Assembly (NCBI GenBank): GCA_028700795.1
Contig: JAQVRY010000012.1
Location: 1-25,171, forward strand
Direction: 5' to 3'
Length of the DNA: 25,171 nucleotides
From: Tissierellia bacterium
GTDB lineage: Bacteria > Bacillota > Clostridia > Tissierellales > Sedimentibacteraceae
Shown here one piece after another: positions 7,369-13,742 of the stretch; the stretch's first letter is position 1; every line of letters begins with the position of its first letter. The notes under the pieces were generated by a model that ran no database searches, had not been told where the DNA came from, and was given only the letters and a program-made list of their open reading frames with translations. The position numbers were made by a program, and so were the translations under genes.

Positions 7369-8790
7369 ATGGAAACTTATCAAATTATATCGATTATAGG
7401 TGTTATGATTTTTATATATTTCATTTTTTTCAGAAATAAACGTTCAGCACAAAAAGAAATCAGTAATTTAAACGAAATTGAATATATAGGCTCATCAACC
7501 ATGAAATTCGATGATGTAGCCGGAAACTATGAAGCTAAGCAAAGTCTTCTTGAACTTGTAGACTTCATACAAAATCCGGAAAAATACAACAAGTTTAATG
7601 TAAGGATGCCAAAAGGGATACTTCTTTACGGTGAACCGGGAACAGGGAAGACTTTAATGGCAAAAGCCTTGGCAGGAGAAGCAGGAGTGCCTTTCTATGC
7701 AGTATCAGGCTCGGATTTTGTGCAGGTTTATGCAGGCCTTGGTGCCGGAAGAATAAGAAACTTATTTAAAAAAGCAAAAAAAGCAGGCAGAAGCGTCATT
7801 TTTATTGATGAAATAGATGCAATAGGCAAGAAAAGAATGGCAGGCAACATTAAAGGAAGCGATGAAGGTGACAGAACTCTAAATGCGCTTCTAACCGAGA
7901 TGTCGGGATTTGCCGATGATTCAGGAACAGTAGTGGTTGCAGCTACAAATAGAATTGATACCTTGGACAATGCTTTGTTAAGACCGGGAAGATTTGACAG
8001 ACAAATAGAAATAATGCTTCCGGACAAGAACGCAAGAAAAGATATTATAAAGCTTTATTTAAATAAGGTAAATGCAGAAGATGTTAATATAGATGAATTA
8101 GCTGATTTGACGGTTTATTTCAGCGGTGCAATGATTGAGAATTTAATAAATGAAGCAGCACTGTCGGCAATAAGGCAAAGTTCGGATAAAATAACCGAAG
8201 ACCATATAAAAAGAGCATACTTGGATGTATTAGCAGGAGTTGAAAAAAAGGATTATGACAACGGAATGCAAAAAACCGTTACATCATATCATGAGGCGGG
8301 ACATGCTTTTATATCAAGATATTTGCTTCCTGAAAATAAAATTATCCGTGTTTCTGTAATTCCCACAAGCAAGGGAGCAGGAGGATATACGCTGAGCACT
8401 CCCAGCTCCGAAGAGGTAATGACCAAAAGGAAAATATTAAATCATTTATCTGTTTTAATGGCAGGAAGAGTATCCGAAGAAATATTTTTTGGAAATGAAA
8501 ATATTACTGCAGGTGCACAAAATGATATTGAAAAAGCCACTTCTTTGGCAGTTGATTATGTTTCGAAATACAGTATGAATGATGCAGCATTTATAAATTA
8601 TCAACTGCTGTCCGACAAACTGAGAATACCATTAACATCAGTTGAAAACTCAGTAAAAAAACTTACCTCTGAAATATATGAAGAAGTGTATAAGTTAATC
8701 GAAAGCAATAAGGAAAAAATTGAAAAAATTGCAAGATTATTAATGGAGAAAGAAGTTATTTACCAAGATGAATTGGATAATTTAATTTAA
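7369..8790 (+). CDS. Short FtsH-like AAA+ zinc metalloprotease
   Basis: Membrane-anchored ATP-dependent protease of the FtsH/Yme1 (M41) type. One transmembrane helix spans residues 4-22. The AAA+ module has Walker A GEPGTGKT (88-95), Walker B VIFIDEID (143-150) and the second region of homology ending RPGRFDR (205-211). The peptidase has HEAGH (308-312) and the third zinc ligand D386 in AGAQNDIEKAT. All catalytic residues are present. With 473 residues it is much shorter than housekeeping FtsH (about 600-650): it lacks one membrane span and the extracytoplasmic domain, and the C-terminal part is trimmed. The start at 7369 is preferred over 7339 because GGAAGGGG stands directly before it. It is probably a second, accessory FtsH; its substrates are unknown. 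Confidence 0.88.
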   Translation: METYQIISIIGVMIFIYFIFFRNKRSAQKEISNLNEIEYIGSSTMKFDDVAGNYEAKQSLLELVDFIQNPEKYNKFNVRMPKGILLYGEPGTGKTLMAKALAGEAGVPFYAVSGSDFVQVYAGLGAGRIRNLFKKAKKAGRSVIFIDEIDAIGKKRMAGNIKGSDEGDRTLNALLTEMSGFADDSGTVVVAATNRIDTLDNALLRPGRFDRQIEIMLPDKNARKDIIKLYLNKVNAEDVNIDELADLTVYFSGAMIENLINEAALSAIRQSSDKITEDHIKRAYLDVLAGVEKKDYDNGMQKTVTSYHEAGHAFISRYLLPENKIIRVSVIPTSKGAGGYTLSTPSSEEVMTKRKILNHLSVLMAGRVSEEIFFGNENITAGAQNDIEKATSLAVDYVSKYSMNDAAFINYQLLSDKLRIPLTSVENSVKKLTSEIYEEVYKLIESNKEKIEKIARLLMEKEVIYQDELDNLI

Positions 8791-8862
8791 AAATATAGTT
8801 GAATATTATCTAAAACACAGGTTAAAATATTGCTAAATTGAAGCAGCCTTTGTAAAAACCAG

Positions 8863-8891
8863 TTGTAATAATTGCATAAATTTGATATAAT
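8863..8891 (+). promoter_or_regulatory. Promoter of the 6S-like RNA
   Basis: TTGTAA at 8863-8868, a 17-bp spacer, and TATAAT at 8886-8891. The predicted start falls near 8898. No coding gene follows before the terminator at 9111, so this promoter drives an untranslated RNA. Confidence 0.75.
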
Positions 8892-8897
8892 TAAATT

Positions 8898-9080
8898 AAG
8901 ATTTAGCCTGCGGTGTACGGAAATCTTTTAATTCAACCGACATAATGTAATAGGGAATTCAAGTTTGACTGCCTATGACAAGCCTGCTTTGACGGGACGC
9001 CAGAATCAGCCAACAGAGATCCCACCTGCCTAGGTGCGGGTATGAATTATAGGTTTGCGGCATTGCGGGTATTATTTATG
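8898..9080 (+). ncRNA. ssrS: Probable 6S RNA
   Basis: A transcript of about 183 nt begins at a good promoter and is followed by a terminator, with no plausible ORF. CCTGCGGTGT (8907-8916) pairs with GCATTGCGGG (9060-9069) for 10 bp and closes the molecule. Inside there is a large unpaired bubble. A terminal arm follows, in which GGGA pairs with TCCC and TTGACTG (8964-8970) pairs with CAGCCAA (9007-9013) with one mismatch. A small hairpin, ACCT-GCCT-AGGT, lies on the 3' side of the bubble. Size, closing stem, open-promoter-like bubble and 3'-side hairpin all match the 6S RNA that binds and inhibits the housekeeping RNA polymerase holoenzyme. I recognised it by structure and not by a model search. 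The exact 3' end is uncertain. Confidence 0.72.
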
Positions 9081-9084
9081 AATG

Positions 9085-9105
9085 AAATTGGTGATTGAGA
9101 CTGCG
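9085..9105 (+). repeat. Fragment of the two-hairpin repeat, 3' boundary only
   Basis: AAATTGGTGATTGAGACTG matches the 3' end of copy R4 (21669-21687) at 18 of 19 positions. It continues with GCG as copies R3 and R5 do. It sits between the body of the 6S-like RNA and its terminator. Confidence 0.5.
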
Positions 9106-9110
9106 ATATT

Positions 9111-9146
9111 AGATTCTCTAATAATTTTAGAGGATCTTTTTTTTTT
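9111..9146 (+). terminator. Strong intrinsic terminator after the 6S-like RNA
   Basis: An 11-bp stem, AGATTCTCTAA (9111-9121) with TTAGAGGATCT (9127-9137), including one T-G pair, and a 5-nt loop, followed by a run of ten T residues to 9146. Confidence 0.9.
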
Positions 9147-9167
9147 AGGAAAATAGGAAAATAACAT

Positions 9168-9196
9168 TTGCCTTAACTGTGAAATACATATATAAT
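9168..9196 (+). promoter_or_regulatory. Promoter of the LacI-family gene
   Basis: TTGCCT at 9168-9173, a 17-bp spacer, and TATAAT at 9191-9196. The transcript starts near 9203, about 40 nt before the ATG, and lies beyond the terminator of the RNA gene, so the regulator has its own promoter. Confidence 0.75.
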
Positions 9197-9244
9197 GATA
9201 ATAAATTAGGAATACATTACCAATGATAAGAACAGGAGGAAAAG

Positions 9245-10243
9245 ATGATAACAATAAAAGACGTTGCCAGACTTGCAGAAGTATCGATTTCAACCGTATC
9301 AAGAGTAATAAACGATTCAAAGCCTGTCAGCCCCGAAGTTAGAAAAAGGGTTCTAAAGGTTATTGAGGAAACCGGATATAAGCCAAATGATGTTGCAAGG
9401 AGCCTTGTAACAAGAAGATCTTATTTGATAGGTGTTATAGTGAGCAACTTAGCTAATAGTTATGTTGCAGATACTGTAAGAGGAATTGAAGAAATAGGAA
9501 AAATGTACGGATATGATATTCTTCTTTGCAGCAGCTATGGCAGCAAGGAAACTCAGGAAAAATATTTACAGCTGTTAGACAGAAAGCAAGCAGAAGGTTT
9601 GTTTCTTGTAGGAAGTATATTTGATGAAGAAATAATTAAATTAGCGAAAAGCTTTAATAAACCCTGCGTATTCTTTACCAGAGATATTCGTGAAGAGATA
9701 AATCATATAACTATTGACTGTAAATCTGCAATATATGAAGTTACAAAGTATTTATTTGAAGAAGGCCATAGGAAAATTGCATATTTTTCTGACTTTGAAA
9801 ACAGGACTACAGTAGAAAATGAAAAGGTTGAAGGATATTTAAAAGCAATTGAAGATAATGAAATGGAATATTCTAAAATATACGTTGTTGGAGGAAACAA
9901 GCACAATGAGGCATATGATTTAGGGAAATCAATAATAGATGAAGTAAAGGATTTTACTGCTTGTGTTTGCAGCTCTGATGAAATAGCAATAGGAATATTG
10001 GACAGCTTTTTAGACAACGGAATAAATGTTCCGGATGATGTATCTATTGTAGGATTTGGAAATATTAGAGAAGGAAAATTTGTGAGGCCTGAACTGACTA
10101 CAATAGGTGAGCCTTATTATGATGTGGGAGCTGTAGGCATGAGAATGCTTATAAAAATGAAAAAAGGAGACAAAATACAACAAGGACGTATGGAGCTGCC
10201 ATTTACCATAGAAAAAAGAAAAAGTGTGAAAAACTTAAATTAG
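9245..10243 (+). CDS. LacI/GalR-family transcriptional regulator, CcpA-like
   Basis: DNA-binding regulator with an N-terminal LacI helix-turn-helix (IKDVARLAEVSISTVSRVIN, about residues 3-22), the hinge helix region (PNDVARSLVTRRS) and a periplasmic-binding-protein-like effector domain. The end of the protein (VRPELTTIGEPYYDVGAVGMRML, here in two parts around residues 285-307, then FTIEKRKS) resembles the carbon catabolite protein CcpA. No sugar operon lies beside it, which also fits a global regulator. CcpA identity is an inference, since other LacI paralogues share these features. The start is set by AGGAGG just upstream. At 332 residues it is full length. Confidence 0.88.
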   Translation: MITIKDVARLAEVSISTVSRVINDSKPVSPEVRKRVLKVIEETGYKPNDVARSLVTRRSYLIGVIVSNLANSYVADTVRGIEEIGKMYGYDILLCSSYGSKETQEKYLQLLDRKQAEGLFLVGSIFDEEIIKLAKSFNKPCVFFTRDIREEINHITIDCKSAIYEVTKYLFEEGHRKIAYFSDFENRTTVENEKVEGYLKAIEDNEMEYSKIYVVGGNKHNEAYDLGKSIIDEVKDFTACVCSSDEIAIGILDSFLDNGINVPDDVSIVGFGNIREGKFVRPELTTIGEPYYDVGAVGMRMLIKMKKGDKIQQGRMELPFTIEKRKSVKNLN

Positions 10244-10282
10244 TAGTGCAAAGTTTGTTGAAATTAAGCTAATAATTTTATT

Positions 10283-10311
10283 TTGAACGCGACAATTATT
10301 GATAAAATAAT
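10283..10311 (+). promoter_or_regulatory. Promoter of the small exported-protein gene
   Basis: TTGAAC at 10283-10288, 17 bp, AATAAT at 10306-10311. The predicted transcription start (about 10317) coincides with the first base of the SD-covering hairpin, so the message would begin with that hairpin. Confidence 0.45.
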
Positions 10312-10316
10312 CAAAT

Positions 10317-10361
10317 TAATCCCCCTATAATAAAAAGACTATCTTTATTGCAGGGGGATTA
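10317..10361 (+). promoter_or_regulatory. Hairpin that sequesters the Shine-Dalgarno
   Basis: TAATCCCCC (10317-10325) pairs perfectly with GGGGGATTA (10353-10361). The stem continues inward through a partly paired TATA/TGCA segment to ATAAA/TTTAT, leaving a 9-nt loop. The GGGGG of the right arm is the only plausible ribosome binding site of the gene starting at 10365, and it is entirely in the stem. No T-run follows, so it is not a terminator. It is either a translational control element or a 5' stabiliser. Confidence 0.7.
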
Positions 10362-10364
10362 CAA

Positions 10365-10826
10365 ATGAAAAAAAGATTTATTTTCACTATGATCGTATTG
10401 CTGCTTTTCAGTTACAATTCAATTAATGGCTATGAATACCATAAAGAAATAGACACCATTGAATATTTGCTAAATGAACGAATAATAATAATGAATGAAT
10501 TTCTCTATGGTTATAAAGATATGTACAATTTAGAGGAGAAGTTAAGCAAAATTGAATCCGACAACTTGCTGCAAAATGACTTAGATATTTTATATAAGGT
10601 AATGAGCAGTCCTACAGATTATGAATTGGCAATGAACGTTAAGGTCCATGAAATTCATGCTATAGAGCTGACCGATGACGGATTGTTGATAAATGCTGAC
10701 TTAAGTTGGCTTATGAAAGGATATGACGGGGAATTTAACTTGATTAGAAATTACAGCATTAAATGCATAGAAGCTGAAGAGCAATTATATTTGGCAAAAT
10801 TAATGATTCTAAACGATCGGGAATAA
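10365..10826 (+). CDS. Small exported protein of unknown function
   Basis: I do not recognise this 153-residue protein. It has a clear signal peptide: KKR at residues 2-4, then a hydrophobic core FIFTMIVLLLF to about residue 16, and a likely cleavage region near NSINGYEY (about 18-25). There is no lipobox cysteine. The mature part is acidic and predicted mostly helical in its first half (EYLLNERIIIMNEFLYGYKDMYNLEEKL in outline), then more strand-like (HEIHAIELTDDGLLINADLSW). It stands alone between a LacI-family gene and a terminator. Its ribosome binding site is buried in a 5' hairpin, so expression is probably controlled after transcription starts. Confidence 0.75.
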   Translation: MKKRFIFTMIVLLLFSYNSINGYEYHKEIDTIEYLLNERIIIMNEFLYGYKDMYNLEEKLSKIESDNLLQNDLDILYKVMSSPTDYELAMNVKVHEIHAIELTDDGLLINADLSWLMKGYDGEFNLIRNYSIKCIEAEEQLYLAKLMILNDRE

Positions 10827-10907
10827 TATTTATTATACCAAAAACAGATGTATTATTATAAATATTTTAATATATTTTACAGTAAATAACAAAATATTAG
10901 ATATATT

Positions 10908-10936
10908 AAAAAAACCCTCAAAAAAGAGGGTTTTTT
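10908..10936 (+). terminator. Intrinsic terminator
   Basis: AAAAAACCCTC pairs with GAGGGTTTTTT across a 6-nt A-rich loop. The left A-run makes it potentially bidirectional. It insulates the small exported-protein gene from the bifurcation operon that follows. Confidence 0.85.
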
Positions 10937-10969
10937 AATAAAAGAATTTTTATCAAACTTTATCTTTAT

Positions 10970-10998
10970 TTGACTTTTTATATTATTAATTATATAAT
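10970..10998 (+). promoter_or_regulatory. Near-consensus promoter of the bifurcation operon
   Basis: TTGACT at 10970-10975, an exact 17-bp spacer, TATAAT at 10993-10998. It is the best promoter in the window, consistent with abundant expression of a core energy-metabolism complex. I saw no Rex-type operator near it. Confidence 0.85.
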
Positions 10999-11042
10999 TA
11001 ATGCTATATGATTAATAAAATTAGAATATGGAGGTTAGCAAA

Positions 11043-11525
11043 TTGCAGAACGAATTTGTACTATCAAAAAAAAGTGAATTTGCTGAATTGAAAGAGTACA
11101 TTGATTCGGTAAAAAATTCACAAGGTGTGACTATGCAGATATTGCAAAAAGCACAAGGTATATTTGGATACTTGCCTATTGAAGTTCAACAGTTTATATC
11201 AGATGAAACAAATATACCTTTAGCCGATATTTATGGGGTAGTAACATTTTACACACAGTTTTCAACAGAAGAAAAAGGTAAACACAGAATCGGACTATGC
11301 CTTGGTACAGCTTGCTACGTAAAAGGTTCTCAGGAGATTTTGGACAAACTTGCCGATGAATTGGATGTAAAGGTGGGAAAGACAACCAAGGATAAGCTGT
11401 TCACCTTGGAAGCTACTCGCTGCTTAGGCTGCTGTGGATTAGCTCCTGTTATGGTAGTTGATGAAGATGTATATGGCAGATTAGAAGTAACAAAAATACC
11501 TAATATTCTAAAAAAATACCAATAG
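11043..11525 (+). CDS. NuoE-like [2Fe-2S] subunit of a bifurcating complex
   Basis: Thioredoxin-fold ferredoxin subunit homologous to complex I NuoE, HydC of bifurcating hydrogenases and StnC. A helical N-terminal part is followed by the [2Fe-2S] domain with ligands in CLGTAC and RCLGCCG (C86, C91, C127 and C131 when counted from 11043). The TTG at 11043 is preferred as start: GGAGG at 11030-11034 lies 8 nt upstream, and the ATG at 11028 overlaps that ribosome binding site. It is the first gene of four. It carries electrons within the NuoEF-like core, whose NuoF partner oxidises or reduces NAD(H). Genes of this group are also called hndA. Confidence 0.9.
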   Translation: MQNEFVLSKKSEFAELKEYIDSVKNSQGVTMQILQKAQGIFGYLPIEVQQFISDETNIPLADIYGVVTFYTQFSTEEKGKHRIGLCLGTACYVKGSQEILDKLADELDVKVGKTTKDKLFTLEATRCLGCCGLAPVMVVDEDVYGRLEVTKIPNILKKYQ

Positions 11526-11534
11526 GAGGTCACC

Positions 11535-11900
11535 ATGAAGTCATTGGAAGAATTGAGAAAAATAAGAGAAGAAGCAATAAAAAATGTTGAAATGCGCAAT
11601 CCCGACAAAGATATAAGAGTAGTTGTTGGCATGGCCACATGCGGAATTTCTGCAGGTGCCAGACCTGTTCTTTCCACATTCGTAGATGAAGTGGCAAAAA
11701 GAAATCTAAAAAATGTACAAGTTGTTCAAACAGGCTGCATAGGAATGTGCACATATGAGCCAATCGTAGAAATATATGCTCCTGACAAGGAAAAGGTGAC
11801 ATATATTCATGTTGACTCTGAAAAAGCGAAAAGAATAGTTGCAGAGCATTTGGTAAACGGTAGTGTTGTAAGAGAATACACAATAGGATCAGAAATTTAG
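11535..11900 (+). CDS. HndB-like small [2Fe-2S] ferredoxin subunit
   Basis: A 121-residue protein with a helical N-terminus and a thioredoxin-like ferredoxin domain, as in HndB of Desulfovibrio-type NADP-reducing hydrogenase operons. The visible ligands are C36 (MATCGISAGA) and C68 and C72 (TGCIGMC). The position where a fourth cysteine would be expected after C36 has none, so cluster binding may be atypical or may use another ligand. AGGAGG precedes the ATG, and the gaps to its neighbours are 9 and 24 nt. Position and sequence imply a subunit or accessory electron carrier of the complex; its exact role is unproven. Confidence 0.85.
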   Translation: MKSLEELRKIREEAIKNVEMRNPDKDIRVVVGMATCGISAGARPVLSTFVDEVAKRNLKNVQVVQTGCIGMCTYEPIVEIYAPDKEKVTYIHVDSEKAKRIVAEHLVNGSVVREYTIGSEI

Positions 11901-11924
11901 ATTAATGAAAATGGAGGTAAAACC

Positions 11925-13727
11925 ATGGCGATTTTCAGGTCTCATGTTTTGATATGTGGGGGAACCGGATGTACTTCTAACAAATCTCAATTAGTTAAAG
12001 CAAGATTTGAAGAGAAAATAAAAGAAGTAAAATTAGACAAAGAAGTTCAGGTTGTGGGAACGGGCTGCTTTGGTCTTTGCGAAGAAGGCCCCATAGTAAT
12101 AGTTTATCCTGAAGGTTCATTCTATTCAAGAATGACTGTGGAAAAGGTTGACGAAATAGTTGATGAGCACTTGTTAAAAGGAAGGATAGTAGAAAAATAT
12201 TTATTTAAAGAAAAAGCAAAAGTGGAGCATGCAGAAGAGCATAAATCTTTGATGGAAGTTCAGTTTTACAGCAAGCAAAAAAGAGTTGCGCTCAGGAACT
12301 GCGGTTTAATAAATCCTGAAGATATTAATGAATATATAGCAAGAGACGGTTATATGGCTTTAGGAAAAGCATTGACGGAAATGACTCCTGAAGGTGTAAT
12401 ACAATTAATGAAAGAAGCTAACTTAAGGGGAAGGGGTGGAGCCGGATTCCCTGCAGGAGTTAAATGGAGTTTTGCAGCTCCAAACAAGGCAGACCAGAAA
12501 TATATAATATGCAATGCTGACGAAGGAGACCCCGGTGCATTTATGGACAGAAGTGTTCTTGAAGGAGACCCCCATGCAGTATTGGAAGCAATGGCTATAG
12601 CAGGTTATGCAATCGGAGCTACAAAAGGATTTATATATGTTAGAGCAGAATATCCCATTGCTGTTCGAAGATTACACATAGCAATTGACCAAGCAAGAGA
12701 GCTTGGACTATTGGGTAAAAATATATTTAATTCAGGCTTTGATTTTGATATAGAAACAAGACTTGGTGCAGGCGCATTTGTATGCGGAGAAGAAACAGCA
12801 CTGATGCAGTCAATCCAAGGAAACAGAGGTATGGCAAAGGTTAAGCCTCCATTCCCGGCTAATAAAGGCTTATGGGGAAAACCAACAGTAATAAACAATG
12901 TTGAAACCTTAGCTAATATACCGCAGATTATAATAAATGGACCGGAATGGTTTAAAAGCTTCGGCACAGTAAAATCACCGGGAACAAAAGTATTCGCATT
13001 AGGCGGGAAAATTACAAATACAGGACTTGTTGAAGTGCCAATGGGAATAACATTAAGAGAAGTAATATATGACATTGGAGGAGGATGTCCCGGAGGAAAA
13101 GCATTTAAAGCAGTTCAAACAGGCGGACCTTCCGGTGGATGCTTGACAGCTGAGCATCTTGATACTCCTGTCGACTATGAAAATCTTGCTGCCGTAGGCT
13201 CAATAATGGGCTCAGGCGGAATGATAGTAATGGATGAAGACAACTGTATGGTTGATATTGCAAGATTTTTCTTGGACTTCATAGTTGATGAATCATGCGG
13301 TAAATGTACACCTTGCAGAGTTGGAACAAAAAGAATGTATACCATTCTTGAAAGAATCACTCAAGGAAAAGGCACATTAGAAGATTTGGATGAACTTGAA
13401 AGTTTGGCAATAAGTATTAAGAATTCATCACTATGCGGTCTGGGACAAACAGCACCAAACCCGGTATTGGCTACACTCAAATATTTTAGGGATGAATATA
13501 TTGCACACGTGGTGGATAAGAAGTGTCCTGCGAAGCATTGCAAAGCATTGTTAACTTATGAAATTGACAAGGATAAATGCACAGGATGTACTCTTTGTGC
13601 AAGAAAGTGTCCTGTAAGTTGTATTTCAGGAACTGTTAAAAATCCTCATGAAATAGATCAAGAAAAATGTATTAAATGCGGAAATTGTTACAGCGTATGC
13701 AGATTTGGCGCTGTACAAAAAAATTAA
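11925..13727 (+). CDS. NuoF-like flavin subunit (HydB/HndC/StnB type)
   Basis: Site of NAD(H) reaction in a bifurcating complex. The N-terminal thioredoxin-like [2Fe-2S] domain has C11, C16, C48 and C52. The NuoF core has the FMN/NAD motif GRGGAGFPAG (169-178), ADEGDPGAFMDRS (about 198-210), and a [4Fe-4S] site at C458, C461, C464 and C504. The C-terminus carries a two-cluster ferredoxin domain (C552, C555, C558, C562 and C582, C585, C588, C592). A CPAKHC segment (C534, H538, C539) may be the metal site reported in HydB-type proteins; this is a guess. The 600-residue length fits HydB/HndC. GGAGG stands before the ATG at 11925. Alone it could belong to a hydrogenase, formate dehydrogenase or transhydrogenase; the next gene decides for transhydrogenase. 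Confidence 0.94.
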   Translation: MAIFRSHVLICGGTGCTSNKSQLVKARFEEKIKEVKLDKEVQVVGTGCFGLCEEGPIVIVYPEGSFYSRMTVEKVDEIVDEHLLKGRIVEKYLFKEKAKVEHAEEHKSLMEVQFYSKQKRVALRNCGLINPEDINEYIARDGYMALGKALTEMTPEGVIQLMKEANLRGRGGAGFPAGVKWSFAAPNKADQKYIICNADEGDPGAFMDRSVLEGDPHAVLEAMAIAGYAIGATKGFIYVRAEYPIAVRRLHIAIDQARELGLLGKNIFNSGFDFDIETRLGAGAFVCGEETALMQSIQGNRGMAKVKPPFPANKGLWGKPTVINNVETLANIPQIIINGPEWFKSFGTVKSPGTKVFALGGKITNTGLVEVPMGITLREVIYDIGGGCPGGKAFKAVQTGGPSGGCLTAEHLDTPVDYENLAAVGSIMGSGGMIVMDEDNCMVDIARFFLDFIVDESCGKCTPCRVGTKRMYTILERITQGKGTLEDLDELESLAISIKNSSLCGLGQTAPNPVLATLKYFRDEYIAHVVDKKCPAKHCKALLTYEIDKDKCTGCTLCARKCPVSCISGTVKNPHEIDQEKCIKCGNCYSVCRFGAVQKN

Positions 13728-13742
13728 GGAGGAGGATTAGTC

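Noticed and set aside
12605..13075. A 156-codon ORF antisense to the NuoF-like gene, and a similar 161-codon ORF antisense to hbd (20710-21195)
   Set aside because: Both are complements of highly conserved coding frames and have no start signals.
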